Source of the DNA: Xylanivirga thermophila
Lineage (GTDB): Bacteria; Bacillota; Clostridia; Caldicoprobacterales; Xylanivirgaceae
DNA: 64,000 nt
Assembly: GCF_004138105.1 (NCBI RefSeq)
Contig: NZ_RXHQ01000013.1
Coordinates: forward strand, 1 to 64,000
Direction: 5' to 3'
The translations under genes and the position numbers were made by a program. A model generated the notes under the pieces. That model searched no databases. It was not told the DNA's origin and saw only the letters and a list, made by a program, of their open reading frames with translations. Positions 10,806-19,617 of the stretch are shown here, piece after piece. Numbering within the stretch: the stretch's first letter is position 1; every line of letters starts with the position of its first letter.

Positions 10806-10816
10806 TATTATCACCA

Positions 10817-11761
10817 TCAATACAAGTTATTTATAGTACAGGGCAATCCACATATATCTACTTCAAGATCCAGTTCATTATAATACATCTCTATTGATTC
10901 TATTTGATCCATCTTGCTATCCAAAAGCTGGTTTAGCTTATAGAGGCTTATTTTATTCTTGCCATCCTCTTTCCTAAAATCTATATATCTATCTATATTA
11001 GCTAAATAAAGTTCGCTATGCTCTTTACAAACGATAAAAATAGCAAATTCATTTTCGCAGCCTGCCTTACTATTTGTGTTGAAGGCAGTAGCTGCGATTA
11101 GACAGCCTTTTTTAAATTTTTCATATGCTTCCTTTGTATAGCCTTCAAACCCATCAATACCTAATTCCATATAATCATTATAGTTTTGTGGATTAACCGA
11201 AAACGGATAGAAATAATGGGCTTCATCTGTCACGGTTTTAGTTCCTAATGAGGAGGCTGTAGAATCTTCTTTTTTATCACTTGAATTTCTAAATGGAGAG
11301 AGTATATCTTGCGTCTCTATATTACTATCCTTATACTTATTAAAACCCTGTCCCACTTGTACTGCACCAGTTATACTAATATTTTGCTTCTTTTCTGCAA
11401 AAGTAGCACCAAAGTTCATAACATCAATAGCTGAAAATAGATTACTAAGTACTTCTTTCGACGAAGTGTCATTGTTTAACTTTGTCCCAAAGATTTGCTC
11501 ATATCGTTCATTTAAATCCCTTGGCTGAAGCTTTTCTTTATCATCTTTTTTCCCTTTTTGATCTATCTTATATGATTTAATATATAAAACTTTCTCACCT
11601 TCAGCCTGCCACATTCGCTTTATAGGATACTTAAATGCTTTATCACTCCCAAAGATATCACCGGTGGATATAGTTTTAGGTCTTCCAGTAAAATCAGCAT
11701 TCCAATTGGACATTATACTCTTTATGCCAACAACACCATAAACCCTATTGTTCATTTTCAT
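10817..11761 (-). CDS. cas7: Cascade backbone subunit Cas7 (Csh2-like)
   Basis: A protein of 314 residues. The N-terminal block NRVYGVVGIKSIMSNWNADF followed by GRPKTISTGDIFGSDKAFKYPIKRMW is characteristic of the Csh2 form of Cas7 in Hmari-type I-B systems. Several copies form the filament along the crRNA spacer. A low-complexity linker rich in Lys, Asp and Ser (about residues 75-170) precedes TVTDEAHYFYPFSVNPQNY, another conserved Csh2 segment. ATG lies 10 nt after AAGGAGG inside the cas8b end, so the genes overlap by 4 nt. Confidence 0.94.
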   Translation of the reverse strand: MKMNNRVYGVVGIKSIMSNWNADFTGRPKTISTGDIFGSDKAFKYPIKRMWQAEGEKVLYIKSYKIDQKGKKDDKEKLQPRDLNERYEQIFGTKLNNDTSSKEVLSNLFSAIDVMNFGATFAEKKQNISITGAVQVGQGFNKYKDSNIETQDILSPFRNSSDKKEDSTASSLGTKTVTDEAHYFYPFSVNPQNYNDYMELGIDGFEGYTKEAYEKFKKGCLIAATAFNTNSKAGCENEFAIFIVCKEHSELYLANIDRYIDFRKEDGKNKISLYKLNQLLDSKMDQIESIEMYYNELDLEVDICGLPCTINNLY

Positions 11762-13509
11762 TTTTGCACATCCTCCTTATAATAGATGATATTTTTTGAT
11801 GCAAAACCTGCTATAAAGGCATCATATATTACTACTGATGGAACTTCTGGTACATAACCCATCACCATTGATATAAGTGAATTTACCCTGCCAGATTTTT
11901 CATCGATTGCATGACTATATCTTTTTATTAGCCCAAGAATTTCCATTTTAATCTTTTCTGCATTTTTTGCATTTAAGATAGGATCGAGTATACTATAATT
12001 CATCTTTTGGGCCTCGCTCAACGAGATAAGATACCGTGTAAGTTGTCCTGCAGCAAAATAAAATTCCATATCATCATCACATACCTGATTTTCACTTAAT
12101 TGTCCATCGATAACCTTTCCCTTTAAGATCTCACTTAAAGGTTTTATCATATCGCCCATATTCTCCTTACCTCCTATTTTAAAATATTTAAGCATAGATA
12201 ACCTTAAATTCATTGCCTTTGCTGCATTGCTTTTTTCTATAAATACATATGTATTTATTATCAGCAATTCTTTTATAGTTTCTAACGATATTCTGTCTAT
12301 ACATTGGCATAGAGAAGTACTATCACATTTCCTGAAGAAATTAAGCATGGCATCCTTTGATATTACAAATAGATCTACCTGTCTTGCTGTGAATTCTGGT
12401 TTTACCTTTGGCACTTTATCAATGTAATAGTTCTTTACAAGATTCTTATTATAAAACCATTCGTCCACTTTTGTTTCTAATTTTCCCCTGCTGGTAATAA
12501 TCTCAGTATTGAATTCTTCTAATCTTAAATAGTTTTCTAGTCTGAAAGGTTGTATTTTATCGGTTATACCTGGTAAAAAGTCATAATCATCTATTTTTGT
12601 TTCCATCCCTTTTTCCAAATGTACATAATGGGAGTTCATTTCATCCTTTATGTCTTTAGAAAGGGTAAATTGATCTTCTGCAGCAATATCTATATATCCT
12701 GAAAGAACTGATTTACCATTGTCATTCTGATTTTCTAACCATTCAAATAGATTTTTACTCTCTAACGCATTATCTATACTAATCCTGAACGGTACTTTAT
12801 AATTTGTTGTCTTATGCTCCAAATATGGTTTTTTTTCATTCAACCCCATATTGTTATTCGATAGACCGTATACAACACCATCTGCTTCAATATTGTGCTT
12901 GTTATTATTAAATATCTTAGGGATCAGATAGCGCATGCTCTCCCGCCTATATTCTGAAACATCTACATCAAAAAACAATTTAATGTAGATATCAGATTTA
13001 ATATCATATGATAATACCCTATCTGCTATCCAATCAGCTATCGATAATATATAATCCCTATTTCTATGGAGAATCTCCACATCAATATCAGGTATTTCAT
13101 AAGCCGACAATAATTTTTCATTCTCTTTTTTGGGGTTTTCGAGGGCATCAAAATATCGTATTACATTTTCCTTAAATTTTGGAGATAGTTCTTCTTCTTT
13201 TGATATAAAAGAATCGTATTTACCCCCGTACTTTTTAAAGAATACAGAATACATGTTATTACTATGGATTTTCTTTTTAGGATCTACAGGCTTATTCATA
13301 TCTACAAGCCTACTATAAAAATCTACTGTCTTAAACCATTTATAAAATTCTCCAGTCGCTGGTGTATCTTTATTAATCAGCAATTCGTCGACATCCCTAC
13401 CATCGTTATATAATCTAAAGTACAATCCCTCTTTCGGAATATAGTTATCAAGAACCATAGAATCCCCTTGCCCGTTTTGCCTATAAGTATCTAATAGGTC
13501 ATAAATCAT
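11758..13509 (-). CDS. cas8b: Cascade large subunit Cas8b (Csh1-like)
   Basis: A 583-residue protein placed between cas6 and cas7, the position of the I-B large subunit, which recognises the PAM and recruits Cas3. Cas8b families diverge quickly, so identity rests on position, length and general Csh1 character rather than one motif. The region around residues 350-460 contains the segment FTARQVDLFVISKDAMLNFF. ATG follows AGGAGGTGA by about 9 nt, 17 nt after the cas6 stop. One GGCGGGAG octamer lies at 12940. Confidence 0.88.
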   Translation of the reverse strand: MIYDLLDTYRQNGQGDSMVLDNYIPKEGLYFRLYNDGRDVDELLINKDTPATGEFYKWFKTVDFYSRLVDMNKPVDPKKKIHSNNMYSVFFKKYGGKYDSFISKEEELSPKFKENVIRYFDALENPKKENEKLLSAYEIPDIDVEILHRNRDYILSIADWIADRVLSYDIKSDIYIKLFFDVDVSEYRRESMRYLIPKIFNNNKHNIEADGVVYGLSNNNMGLNEKKPYLEHKTTNYKVPFRISIDNALESKNLFEWLENQNDNGKSVLSGYIDIAAEDQFTLSKDIKDEMNSHYVHLEKGMETKIDDYDFLPGITDKIQPFRLENYLRLEEFNTEIITSRGKLETKVDEWFYNKNLVKNYYIDKVPKVKPEFTARQVDLFVISKDAMLNFFRKCDSTSLCQCIDRISLETIKELLIINTYVFIEKSNAAKAMNLRLSMLKYFKIGGKENMGDMIKPLSEILKGKVIDGQLSENQVCDDDMEFYFAAGQLTRYLISLSEAQKMNYSILDPILNAKNAEKIKMEILGLIKRYSHAIDEKSGRVNSLISMVMGYVPEVPSVVIYDAFIAGFASKNIIYYKEDVQK

Positions 13510-13525
13510 CTTTTTGTTTCACCTC

Positions 13526-14209
13526 CTATTTTGCATAGCAATAGCCCATTCCTAAGGAGTTTTTCTCTAGTATACCTGTCCCTAATGCTGTAAAAGCAAG
13601 TTTTTGACTGACTTCATCAGGTTTTACTCCTAAAACCAGTTTGTTCCCAACTAGTGATGTGTTCTTATATGGTATCTTTATTGGCTTTTGATTGGTCTGT
13701 CTTATATATTCTATAAAATTATCTTCTGGTTCAACCATTTCGCCGAAATAGGTACGATATTTTTTTAAGGCATTAACATGTACCCTATCTCGTAGAAGGA
13801 TTATACCATCATCCTTTGTCCAGCACTTATCAGACACTGTGGCAATGGCGGGAGTTAATGTAATAAGCTCTGAAATGGGATGATACTCATGCATTTTCAT
13901 CTCTATAGATACAATTTTTATTGGGTATGATGTATAAGACAACAATCTTTTCAGCGATAATATGAAATCAGCTGACAATGAACGGATATTAGTAATATAA
14001 ACCCTTCCTTTTTGGTAAACTTTGCTTTTTTCTAGCGGATAGAATGAACAAAACGTATAAAACTTAAATGTATTTTCCTTATGCAACTCCTTAAATCTTG
14101 GATCATCAAACATAGCCCTAGAAATTAGATTAGAGATAAATTCATAGCTAGATGCAAATGGGATATCTTTTTTGAGAATAACAGAAACCACTAATTCAAA
14201 ATATTGCAA
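13526..14209 (-). CDS. cas6: crRNA-processing endoribonuclease Cas6
   Basis: A protein of 227 residues, first gene of the cas operon. It begins QYFELVVSVILKKDIPF, the usual Cas6 start, and ends with the Gly-rich loop GTGILEKNSLGMGYC, typical of the second RAMP domain. Cas6 cuts the array transcript 8 nt upstream of each repeat's 3' end. The TTG at 14209 sits 8 nt after AAGGAGG (14218-14224); the in-frame GTG at 14218 overlaps that site and is unlikely. A sequence matched by the crRNA-like gene at 14340 lies just upstream at 14231-14250. Confidence 0.95.
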   Translation of the reverse strand: MQYFELVVSVILKKDIPFASSYEFISNLISRAMFDDPRFKELHKENTFKFYTFCSFYPLEKSKVYQKGRVYITNIRSLSADFILSLKRLLSYTSYPIKIVSIEMKMHEYHPISELITLTPAIATVSDKCWTKDDGIILLRDRVHVNALKKYRTYFGEMVEPEDNFIEYIRQTNQKPIKIPYKNTSLVGNKLVLGVKPDEVSQKLAFTALGTGILEKNSLGMGYCYAK

Positions 14210-14227
14210 TCCTTTCACCTCCTTACT

Positions 14228-14250
14228 TCATTAAACATTTTTCTATATTA
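14228..14250 (+). promoter_or_regulatory. Predicted Cascade target in the cas leader (protospacer with TCA PAM)
   Basis: Bases 14231-14250 repeat the first 20 nt of the spacer of the crRNA-like gene (14370-14389) with one difference at spacer position 6 (C for T), a position that is normally unpaired in type I R-loops. Beyond position 20 the match stops. The three bases just 5' (14228-14230) are TCA, a PAM reported for some clostridial I-B systems. Partial matching confined to the PAM-proximal part suits binding without destruction. The site lies between the cas promoter and the cas6 ribosome binding site. Confidence 0.75.
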
Positions 14251-14259
14251 ACAAGTCTT

Positions 14260-14295
14260 TAATATTATATTAGCACCTCATTCCAATTTTGTAAA
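14260..14295 (-). promoter_or_regulatory. Promoter of the cas operon
   Basis: On the minus strand TTTACA (14290-14295) stands 17 nt before TAATAT (14267-14272), which has an extended -10 (TGC just before it). The start would fall near 14260, giving a leader of about 50 nt before cas6. It is back to back with the promoter of the crRNA-like gene. The predicted Cascade target 14228-14250 would cover roughly +11 to +33 of this transcript. Confidence 0.6.
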
Positions 14296-14305
14296 GTGCT
14301 TTTTG

Positions 14306-14334
14306 TTGATTTTATAAAAAATTTACGTTATTAT
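14306..14334 (+). promoter_or_regulatory. Promoter of the crRNA-like RNA
   Basis: TTGATT (14306-14311) and TATTAT (14329-14334) are spaced by 17 nt. The expected start, near 14341, coincides with the beginning of the first degenerate repeat. It diverges from the cas promoter; their -35 elements are only 10 bp apart. Confidence 0.55.
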
Positions 14335-14339
14335 TGTAG

Positions 14340-14427
14340 TATAAACCTGCACATAGGATGTATTGAAATTTAAATATTTTTCTATATTATTCTATTGGTG
14401 TAACCTATACATAAGATGTATTTATTC
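14340..14427 (+). ncRNA. CreR-like crRNA-resembling regulatory RNA upstream of cas6
   Basis: Three parts are seen. Degenerate repeat 1 (14340-14369) matches the array repeat at 24 of 30 positions, with its last 19 bases perfect, including the handle ATTGAAAT. A 28-nt spacer follows (14370-14397). Degenerate repeat 2 (14398-14427) matches 25 of 30, with its first 16 bases perfect and decay at the 3' end. Exactly the halves needed to make one mature crRNA are kept. Orientation is opposite to the cas genes. The spacer's first 20 nt match the cas leader at 14231-14250. CreR RNAs of other I-B and related systems have this design and repress cas promoters through Cascade; the CreA antitoxin RNAs are similar, but I see no toxin frame here. 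A terminator follows at 14484. Confidence 0.82.
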
Positions 14428-14476
14428 TTATAGGGATATTATATCATTCGATTAGACACAAAATATTCCGTATAAT

Positions 14477-14508
14477 AAAAAAACCCGCAAATATTTGCGG
14501 GTTTTTTT
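14477..14508. terminator. Bidirectional terminator
   Basis: The perfect stem CCCGCAAAT/ATTTGCGGG (14484-14501) is flanked by A7 on the left and T7 on the right. It can end the crRNA-like RNA reading rightward and the pseudouridine synthase operon reading leftward. Confidence 0.9.
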
Positions 14509-14526
14509 ATTATATATTTCTTTACA

Positions 14527-15213
14527 TTATCTATAGGAAAACAAATTCCATGGATAAACCGATGGAGGGGTACTATTAAATTTCATATTCTTTTTTAATG
14601 TAGGATGGCTAATGAAAAGACTTTGAGACCATAAAGCTATCTGCTGTCCTGGCTTATTGACATCAAGTCCATATTTTTGATCTCCATACAAAGGATACCC
14701 TATTTGAGCCATCTGCACCCTTATTTGATGAGGACGTCCAGTATGAAGATTGATTCTTATTAGACTAAAATTACTCTGATAGCCTATCACCTCATAATCC
14801 AATACTGCCAGCTTTGCCCCATTAGTACCTTTCTCTACTGCTTTTACCATGTTACGCTTGGTATCTTTGATCAAATAATGCCTAAGGGATGCATGGGTTT
14901 TTGATGGCACACCATGTACTATAGCTAAATAAACCTTTTTAAACTGACCATCCTGAATTTGTTTAGATAATCTAGAAGCCGCCTTTGATGTTTTGGCAAA
15001 TACCATAACCCCTCCTACAGGCCGATCCAATCTGTGTACTAGACCCAGGTATACGTTGCCTGGTTTTTGGTATTTAACCTTTATATATTCTTTTAACATT
15101 GTTAGCATATCCATATCATGAGATGCATCTGCCTGACTAGGCACATTTACTAATTTTTCAACAACCAACAGATGGTTATCCTCGTATATAATAGGTATAT
15201 CTGAAAAATCCAT
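14527..15213 (-). CDS. RluA-family RNA pseudouridine synthase
   Basis: A protein of 228 residues that converts a uridine in rRNA or tRNA to pseudouridine. The catalytic block HRLDRPVGGVMVFAKT near residue 65 contains the essential Asp (HRLD), and TGRPHQIRVQMA near 175 is the conserved RluA C-terminal motif. It begins directly with the catalytic domain (IIYEDNHLLVVEKL) and lacks the S4 RNA-binding domain of RluC and RluD, so the substrate cannot be named. ATG follows AAGGAG. It is the last gene before the terminator at 14484. Confidence 0.93.
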   Translation of the reverse strand: MDFSDIPIIYEDNHLLVVEKLVNVPSQADASHDMDMLTMLKEYIKVKYQKPGNVYLGLVHRLDRPVGGVMVFAKTSKAASRLSKQIQDGQFKKVYLAIVHGVPSKTHASLRHYLIKDTKRNMVKAVEKGTNGAKLAVLDYEVIGYQSNFSLIRINLHTGRPHQIRVQMAQIGYPLYGDQKYGLDVNKPGQQIALWSQSLFISHPTLKKNMKFNSTPPSVYPWNLFSYR

Positions 15214-15233
15214 TATATTGCTCTCCTTATTCT

Positions 15234-15848
15234 TTACTTAAATGGTATGACCTGTAATATTAGGCCCTGCACAAGACCTATGAAAAATCCCAAAACCCCT
15301 CCTAACACCTCTATATGTTTGAGTTCTTTATTGGCAATGCCTATTACCATGTTCTCCAGTGTAAGCAAATCAAAGCTGTTTATCTTATCTTCTACCATCT
15401 GTGCCACACTAATACTTTTAGCAGCCTTATTTATTGAATCTTCTATAAAAGACTCCATAAACTGTTCTCCTTGCCCATCTATCATATCTTCAATATAGTT
15501 AATTATATTTCCTTTTATAAATCCAGGCACAAATCTTGGCATCTTTTCATCTACTACTTTTATAACTTTTTCTTTAAGCTCATGTAATATACGGTCTTTA
15601 TTTTCCCGAGTAGTAAAAGTATCCAATACATCATCTATTGATATCAATTGTTCTTCTACAGTGCGCCCTATGCTAACTGCTATATCTTTTTTTCTTTTTG
15701 GAATAAGGCCTTGAAATTCAATCCCAAGCACTGGAATTTTTACGGGATTTAAAGGTCTAAATATCATCTTTATAGCTAAAAGATTTGTAACCCAACCTAT
15801 TAGTGCGGCAACTACCGACATTATAACTATTCTTATTACTGCAGCCAC
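15234..15848 (-). CDS. DUF445 family membrane protein
   Basis: A protein of 204 residues. The N-terminal membrane helix runs into TNLLAIKMIFRPLNP, a signature of DUF445 (YheB-like) proteins, then IEFQGLIPKRKKDIAVSIG. A second helix near the C-terminus (GVLGFFIGLVQGLIL) suggests both ends are at the membrane with a helical domain between. It is about half the length of B. subtilis YheB, a normal short form in Clostridia. Function is unknown. The GTG start follows GGAGG by 7 nt. It lies 20 nt upstream of the pseudouridine synthase gene. Confidence 0.85.
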   Translation of the reverse strand: MAAVIRIVIMSVVAALIGWVTNLLAIKMIFRPLNPVKIPVLGIEFQGLIPKRKKDIAVSIGRTVEEQLISIDDVLDTFTTRENKDRILHELKEKVIKVVDEKMPRFVPGFIKGNIINYIEDMIDGQGEQFMESFIEDSINKAAKSISVAQMVEDKINSFDLLTLENMVIGIANKELKHIEVLGGVLGFFIGLVQGLILQVIPFK

Positions 15849-15910
15849 TTCTATTCCTCCATCTTGCGTTTTTTTTGCATTTCTTATCTATTGTACACCA
15901 TTTTATCCGT

Positions 15911-15953
15911 AAAAAAAAGCTATTAGCAGTTTATAAAATGCCAATAGCTTTTT
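15911..15953 (-). terminator. Terminator after ytxC-like gene
   Basis: The arms AAGCTATTAGCA and TGCCAATAGCTT form a stem with one mismatch and a short loop. On the minus strand it ends in a run of eight T, directly downstream of the gene at 15964. The other side also has five T, so it may work in both directions. Confidence 0.8.
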
Positions 15954-15963
15954 ATACTTTAAA

Positions 15964-16767
15964 TCAATTTTTCATTTCTACCTTGCCCGAGAAAACATTG
16001 TTTATGGTGTTTAACAGTTCAGTATTTTTTATTTTATTGGAGTCATGGATGACAATCTTATTTGGCGCTATTGTTATAAGGGAACTTATAAGCAGATCAT
16101 CATAGCTTATATCCTTATCGGATATCTCCTTTGCCATATCTTCCAGTATATCATTGTTTATCTCCCTATATCCCGAATCCAACAATGTGTACTTTTTATC
16201 TCCTCCCAAGAGTACATGGACCTCTTCTACCTTTGGTTCCTGAATTTCCACAAAATATCTTAACAACTTTATAAATTCATTATATTCCTTTTCTATGAGC
16301 AAATCATCTACAGCCCTGTCAATGGTGTTCTCCAATTCCTTTAGGAAATCTTTTAATCTAAACCTTATAAAACCATCGATTATTAAATTTGTATTATGAC
16401 TTAAATGATCATATACCCGCCCCCAGATTATCCCTTTCCAATGCGCACCTGATGGTGTCCATTTACTTTTTGTATCTTCTAAAATTCGATTTCGGTCATT
16501 TCTATCAAAATAGAAATATTCTTTTTCAACTATTCTTTCTGCTATTTGCCATTGTATATCATCGATTATAGCGTCAACTACTGCATTAGATAGACGTACA
16601 CAAAGATCATGATTCGACAGATGACACACAGGATAACAGTCTATAAAAGCCATAGCAGGCTGCTCATTCTTTTCTATTTTTATATCATCGAGATTTTGTT
16701 TTTGTATCATCTCAAACACTATATCATTTATGTTCTGTTCTTCAATCCCGATGGAAAAACATTGCAT
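15964..16767 (-). CDS. ytxC: Sporulation protein YtxC-like
   Basis: A protein of 267 residues matching the YtxC family in length and pattern: a hydrophilic N-terminal part, IVEKEYFYFDRNDRNRILEDT near residue 100, GFIRFRLKDFLKELENTIDRAVDD near 150, and VEEVHVLLGGDKKYTLLDS near 195. YtxC is conserved in endospore formers and has no known biochemical role. The ATG at 16767 follows GGAAGGGAG by 7 nt; the frame is open six codons further. It is separate from the ATPase gene upstream (165 bp) and has its own terminator. This supports a spore-forming host. Confidence 0.68.
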   Translation of the reverse strand: MQCFSIGIEEQNINDIVFEMIQKQNLDDIKIEKNEQPAMAFIDCYPVCHLSNHDLCVRLSNAVVDAIIDDIQWQIAERIVEKEYFYFDRNDRNRILEDTKSKWTPSGAHWKGIIWGRVYDHLSHNTNLIIDGFIRFRLKDFLKELENTIDRAVDDLLIEKEYNEFIKLLRYFVEIQEPKVEEVHVLLGGDKKYTLLDSGYREINNDILEDMAKEISDKDISYDDLLISSLITIAPNKIVIHDSNKIKNTELLNTINNVFSGKVEMKN

Positions 16768-16932
16768 TTTACCACTCCCTTCCATCGTCTGTCTTTTCCA
16801 AATGTTGCTACATTATATGCATCGGCGTTTAGATAGTTTACTCTACTATAGTATTGCCCATTATTAATTCAAACTTTTGTTGTATTATTTGCCTTATATG
16901 CCTAATACATATCCGTTTAACTTTTTTATATT

Positions 16933-19617
16933 TTAGTTCAATTCAACTATCTGAGCATGCATATGCGATTTAACCATATCTACTAACCAGTCATGACAGC
17001 TAAATAGGAATATCTGCCTCTTTTTGGATAATTCAGCCAATATATCTATTCCGTTTTTTATACGAGTACCATCCCAATTGACCAACACTTCATCCATAAA
17101 GAGAGGTAATATATTATTCTGCACATCCATATGCTCCATAAGAGCCAATCTGAGTGATAGATACAACTGTTCCTGAGTACCTGTACTTAAGTGTTCATCT
17201 ACTGGTAAAGGATGAGCTAAATGATCCCCCATTATTCCAATTCCTGGTTTGTCATATTGCATGGCAAAAACTTTATTATATTTTCCAGCCGTGATAATGT
17301 TTAAATACCTGGCCGCTCTCTTTAGCACATCAGGCTGATGTGTTTCTCGAAAGCATTTATCCGATTCTAGAATGATATTTTTAATCAAAATCAGTTTATC
17401 CCGTGCAATAGCTATATCATTTCTTTTAATTTTTAGTGCTTCCATTTCCCCTTTTATATTATCTATAGTATCTGCACTTTGTCTGTATTCCAATTCTTTC
17501 TTTAATGCCCCCATTTCTCCAGTAACAACATTTATTCTATCCTCAAGTTGGCTCAGTCTTGCTTGCATTTTCCCATTATCTATACCCTCTTTTTCACAAT
17601 CTAAAAAACTATTTTCTTTATCCGATATAATTTCATCTAAATCTGGATACCGTTGTCTTAATTCTTGTTCCATATTACAGGCCATATAATAGCATTGTCT
17701 CTTGTTTTTTATATTCCTTATTTTTTCTCTCATATCCTGCCCTTCGAAAAATTCCAGCCTTTTTATTATGTCGTCAATTTGATTATTTATGTTTAGTAAC
17801 GAACTGTTCACATCACTAATCGCCCTTTTTTTATCTCCCATCTCAGACAAAAGCTCATGTTCCTGTATAAGCTTTTGCTGCGATTTATCGAGGGCATTTT
17901 CTAAAATAGTAATATTTTTTAGCACATCTCCTGTGTTTTCAATCTTGCAATAGTCCAGTATTTCTGCCACATAACTCTCCCTTTTTAAAATTCTGCTGCT
18001 GATTTGATCGAGTTCCATCAAAACATCACTTATATTCGTTGTTATATCTTTTAATTTGTTCATATCCAAAATAAGAGTCTCATCAGGAAAATTTATTCTA
18101 TCTTCATGTATTGGAATATTTTTGAGTATAATCCGTATGGTTTCTATTATATTAGATTTTTTTTCTTGAATATATGATATTTGTTTTTGTATATCATCTG
18201 TCTTTTTAACAGCTTTACTGACTCCACCCTTTTGTACACACCAATAACCAATACCTCCTAAACCTAATACTCCTAAAAAAGCTGAGGCAAATCCCATTGG
18301 ACTATTCCCTAAAAATGCAATGCCTAAAACACCCATTATCAAAAAAGAAGAGGATACATATATAAGTGAAGAAGTAAATCTCCCGCCCAAAACTTTGGAA
18401 TCAAATGAATGCAGTATGCTCAACGCCTCTTTATAATCATTATCTAATTTTTTATAGGCATATATATTAGAACGTAAGGCAGCCATATCAATATTTTGTA
18501 TTTTATCTGAAAAATCTGCTCTCCATCCCCCAGATAAAATCTGGCTAGACTCTTCATTTAAATTATCACTCAATCTATGTAATTTTTGTTCCATCTGTAT
18601 ATAACCTATATTGTCCATCTCAGCTTGCTCATAAGACTTTGATATGGCACTTATAGCATCTTTCTTTTCATATATTAATCTATCCCTATCTGTTATCCTA
18701 CTCAATACATTTTCTATCTGATTACATCTTATATTAAGACGACTATACTCCTCTTTAAGCTCAGCCCTTCGTTTATAAAGCACATCCAAAGTTTTTTCTA
18801 TGTCGCTAGGCAGATCATCAAAAGGCGCACCCTCTCCCGCCTCCCTAAACAACTCTTCTATACGCTTATATGTCTTTTTTATAGGATATACTGTATTATA
18901 CCAATCCATACGATCAAGCAGCTGCCCTTTTTCCAAAACGAGGTTGTTTAGATAATCATTTTTTTCATTTAAATCCCGCTCTATCTTACGCAGTTCCTGC
19001 TCATTTTTATATGCATCCTTTAGCCGATGTTCAAGTTCTAAAAGTCTTTTAGCAACTAACTTTGTTTGAGGCTTGCCCCTATTATCATCACGCCACAGGC
19101 TATTTGCCTCATTGTCAATCTCCTTTACTACCTGGCTTACAGGTTTTAAAAACGATGCATACTGTCCCCCTAATAACTGATCCTGTATTTTTTCCCATAG
19201 CCTACCGTCCGGAAAGCAAAGATCCTCTATGGTTAGGGCATAGATCTCATCAAATATTTCCCATGGTAATGATGCAATATATGGAACAGGCCCATTTCCT
19301 AGATTGATTATCTTATTAGATCTAATCATTGTCCCTTCAGGTCTATACCTCAATTTTCTTGTTACTTCTATGTGCTGCCCATCATCTAAAGTTAATCTGC
19401 AGCTGCACTCAGCCTCATCAGCTTCCCATGGAACATGAGGATTTAATTCCCTTGAAGCAGGGTGATATCCATAAAGGATGGTGGATATCATATTAAAAAG
19501 AGTGCTCTTTCCCGATTCGTTCTTGCCATATATTATTATCAACCCTTTTTCTAGTTCTGGGCTTTCCCAATTCTTAAAACACCCAAATCGTTTAGCATAT
19601 ATATAATCAATCTTCAT
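16933..19617 (-). CDS. yhaN: YhaN-like AAA ATPase of SbcC/Rad50 type
   Basis: An 894-residue P-loop ATPase. Walker A GKNESGKST is near residue 32, followed by long coiled-coil arms. The ABC-type signature is in STGTQEQLYLSLRLAL, with Walker B in LPLFMDEVLVNWD and the switch His in FLFSCHDW near the C-terminus. A two-helix hydrophobic insert (about residues 425-460, LIYVSSSFLIMGVLG) inside the coiled coil is typical of YhaN rather than SbcC and suggests membrane contact. It pairs with the nuclease upstream, overlapping it by 11 nt, as in the SbcCD complexes that process DNA ends. Two GGCGGGAG octamers lie in it. Confidence 0.88.
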   Translation of the reverse strand: MKIDYIYAKRFGCFKNWESPELEKGLIIIYGKNESGKSTLFNMISTILYGYHPASRELNPHVPWEADEAECSCRLTLDDGQHIEVTRKLRYRPEGTMIRSNKIINLGNGPVPYIASLPWEIFDEIYALTIEDLCFPDGRLWEKIQDQLLGGQYASFLKPVSQVVKEIDNEANSLWRDDNRGKPQTKLVAKRLLELEHRLKDAYKNEQELRKIERDLNEKNDYLNNLVLEKGQLLDRMDWYNTVYPIKKTYKRIEELFREAGEGAPFDDLPSDIEKTLDVLYKRRAELKEEYSRLNIRCNQIENVLSRITDRDRLIYEKKDAISAISKSYEQAEMDNIGYIQMEQKLHRLSDNLNEESSQILSGGWRADFSDKIQNIDMAALRSNIYAYKKLDNDYKEALSILHSFDSKVLGGRFTSSLIYVSSSFLIMGVLGIAFLGNSPMGFASAFLGVLGLGGIGYWCVQKGGVSKAVKKTDDIQKQISYIQEKKSNIIETIRIILKNIPIHEDRINFPDETLILDMNKLKDITTNISDVLMELDQISSRILKRESYVAEILDYCKIENTGDVLKNITILENALDKSQQKLIQEHELLSEMGDKKRAISDVNSSLLNINNQIDDIIKRLEFFEGQDMREKIRNIKNKRQCYYMACNMEQELRQRYPDLDEIISDKENSFLDCEKEGIDNGKMQARLSQLEDRINVVTGEMGALKKELEYRQSADTIDNIKGEMEALKIKRNDIAIARDKLILIKNIILESDKCFRETHQPDVLKRAARYLNIITAGKYNKVFAMQYDKPGIGIMGDHLAHPLPVDEHLSTGTQEQLYLSLRLALMEHMDVQNNILPLFMDEVLVNWDGTRIKNGIDILAELSKKRQIFLFSCHDWLVDMVKSHMHAQIVELN

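Noticed and set aside
14340-14427. A leftover or second ordinary CRISPR array
   Set aside because: Decay is confined to the 5' half of the first and the 3' end of the second repeat, the spacer is 28 nt rather than about 36, and a promoter and terminator frame it. Random decay would not keep just the crRNA-forming parts.
14340-14526. A CreTA toxin-antitoxin module rather than a cas-repressing RNA
   Set aside because: No small frame with a ribosome binding site lies beside the RNA, and the only spacer match found in the region is the cas leader itself. A toxin gene outside this region cannot be excluded.
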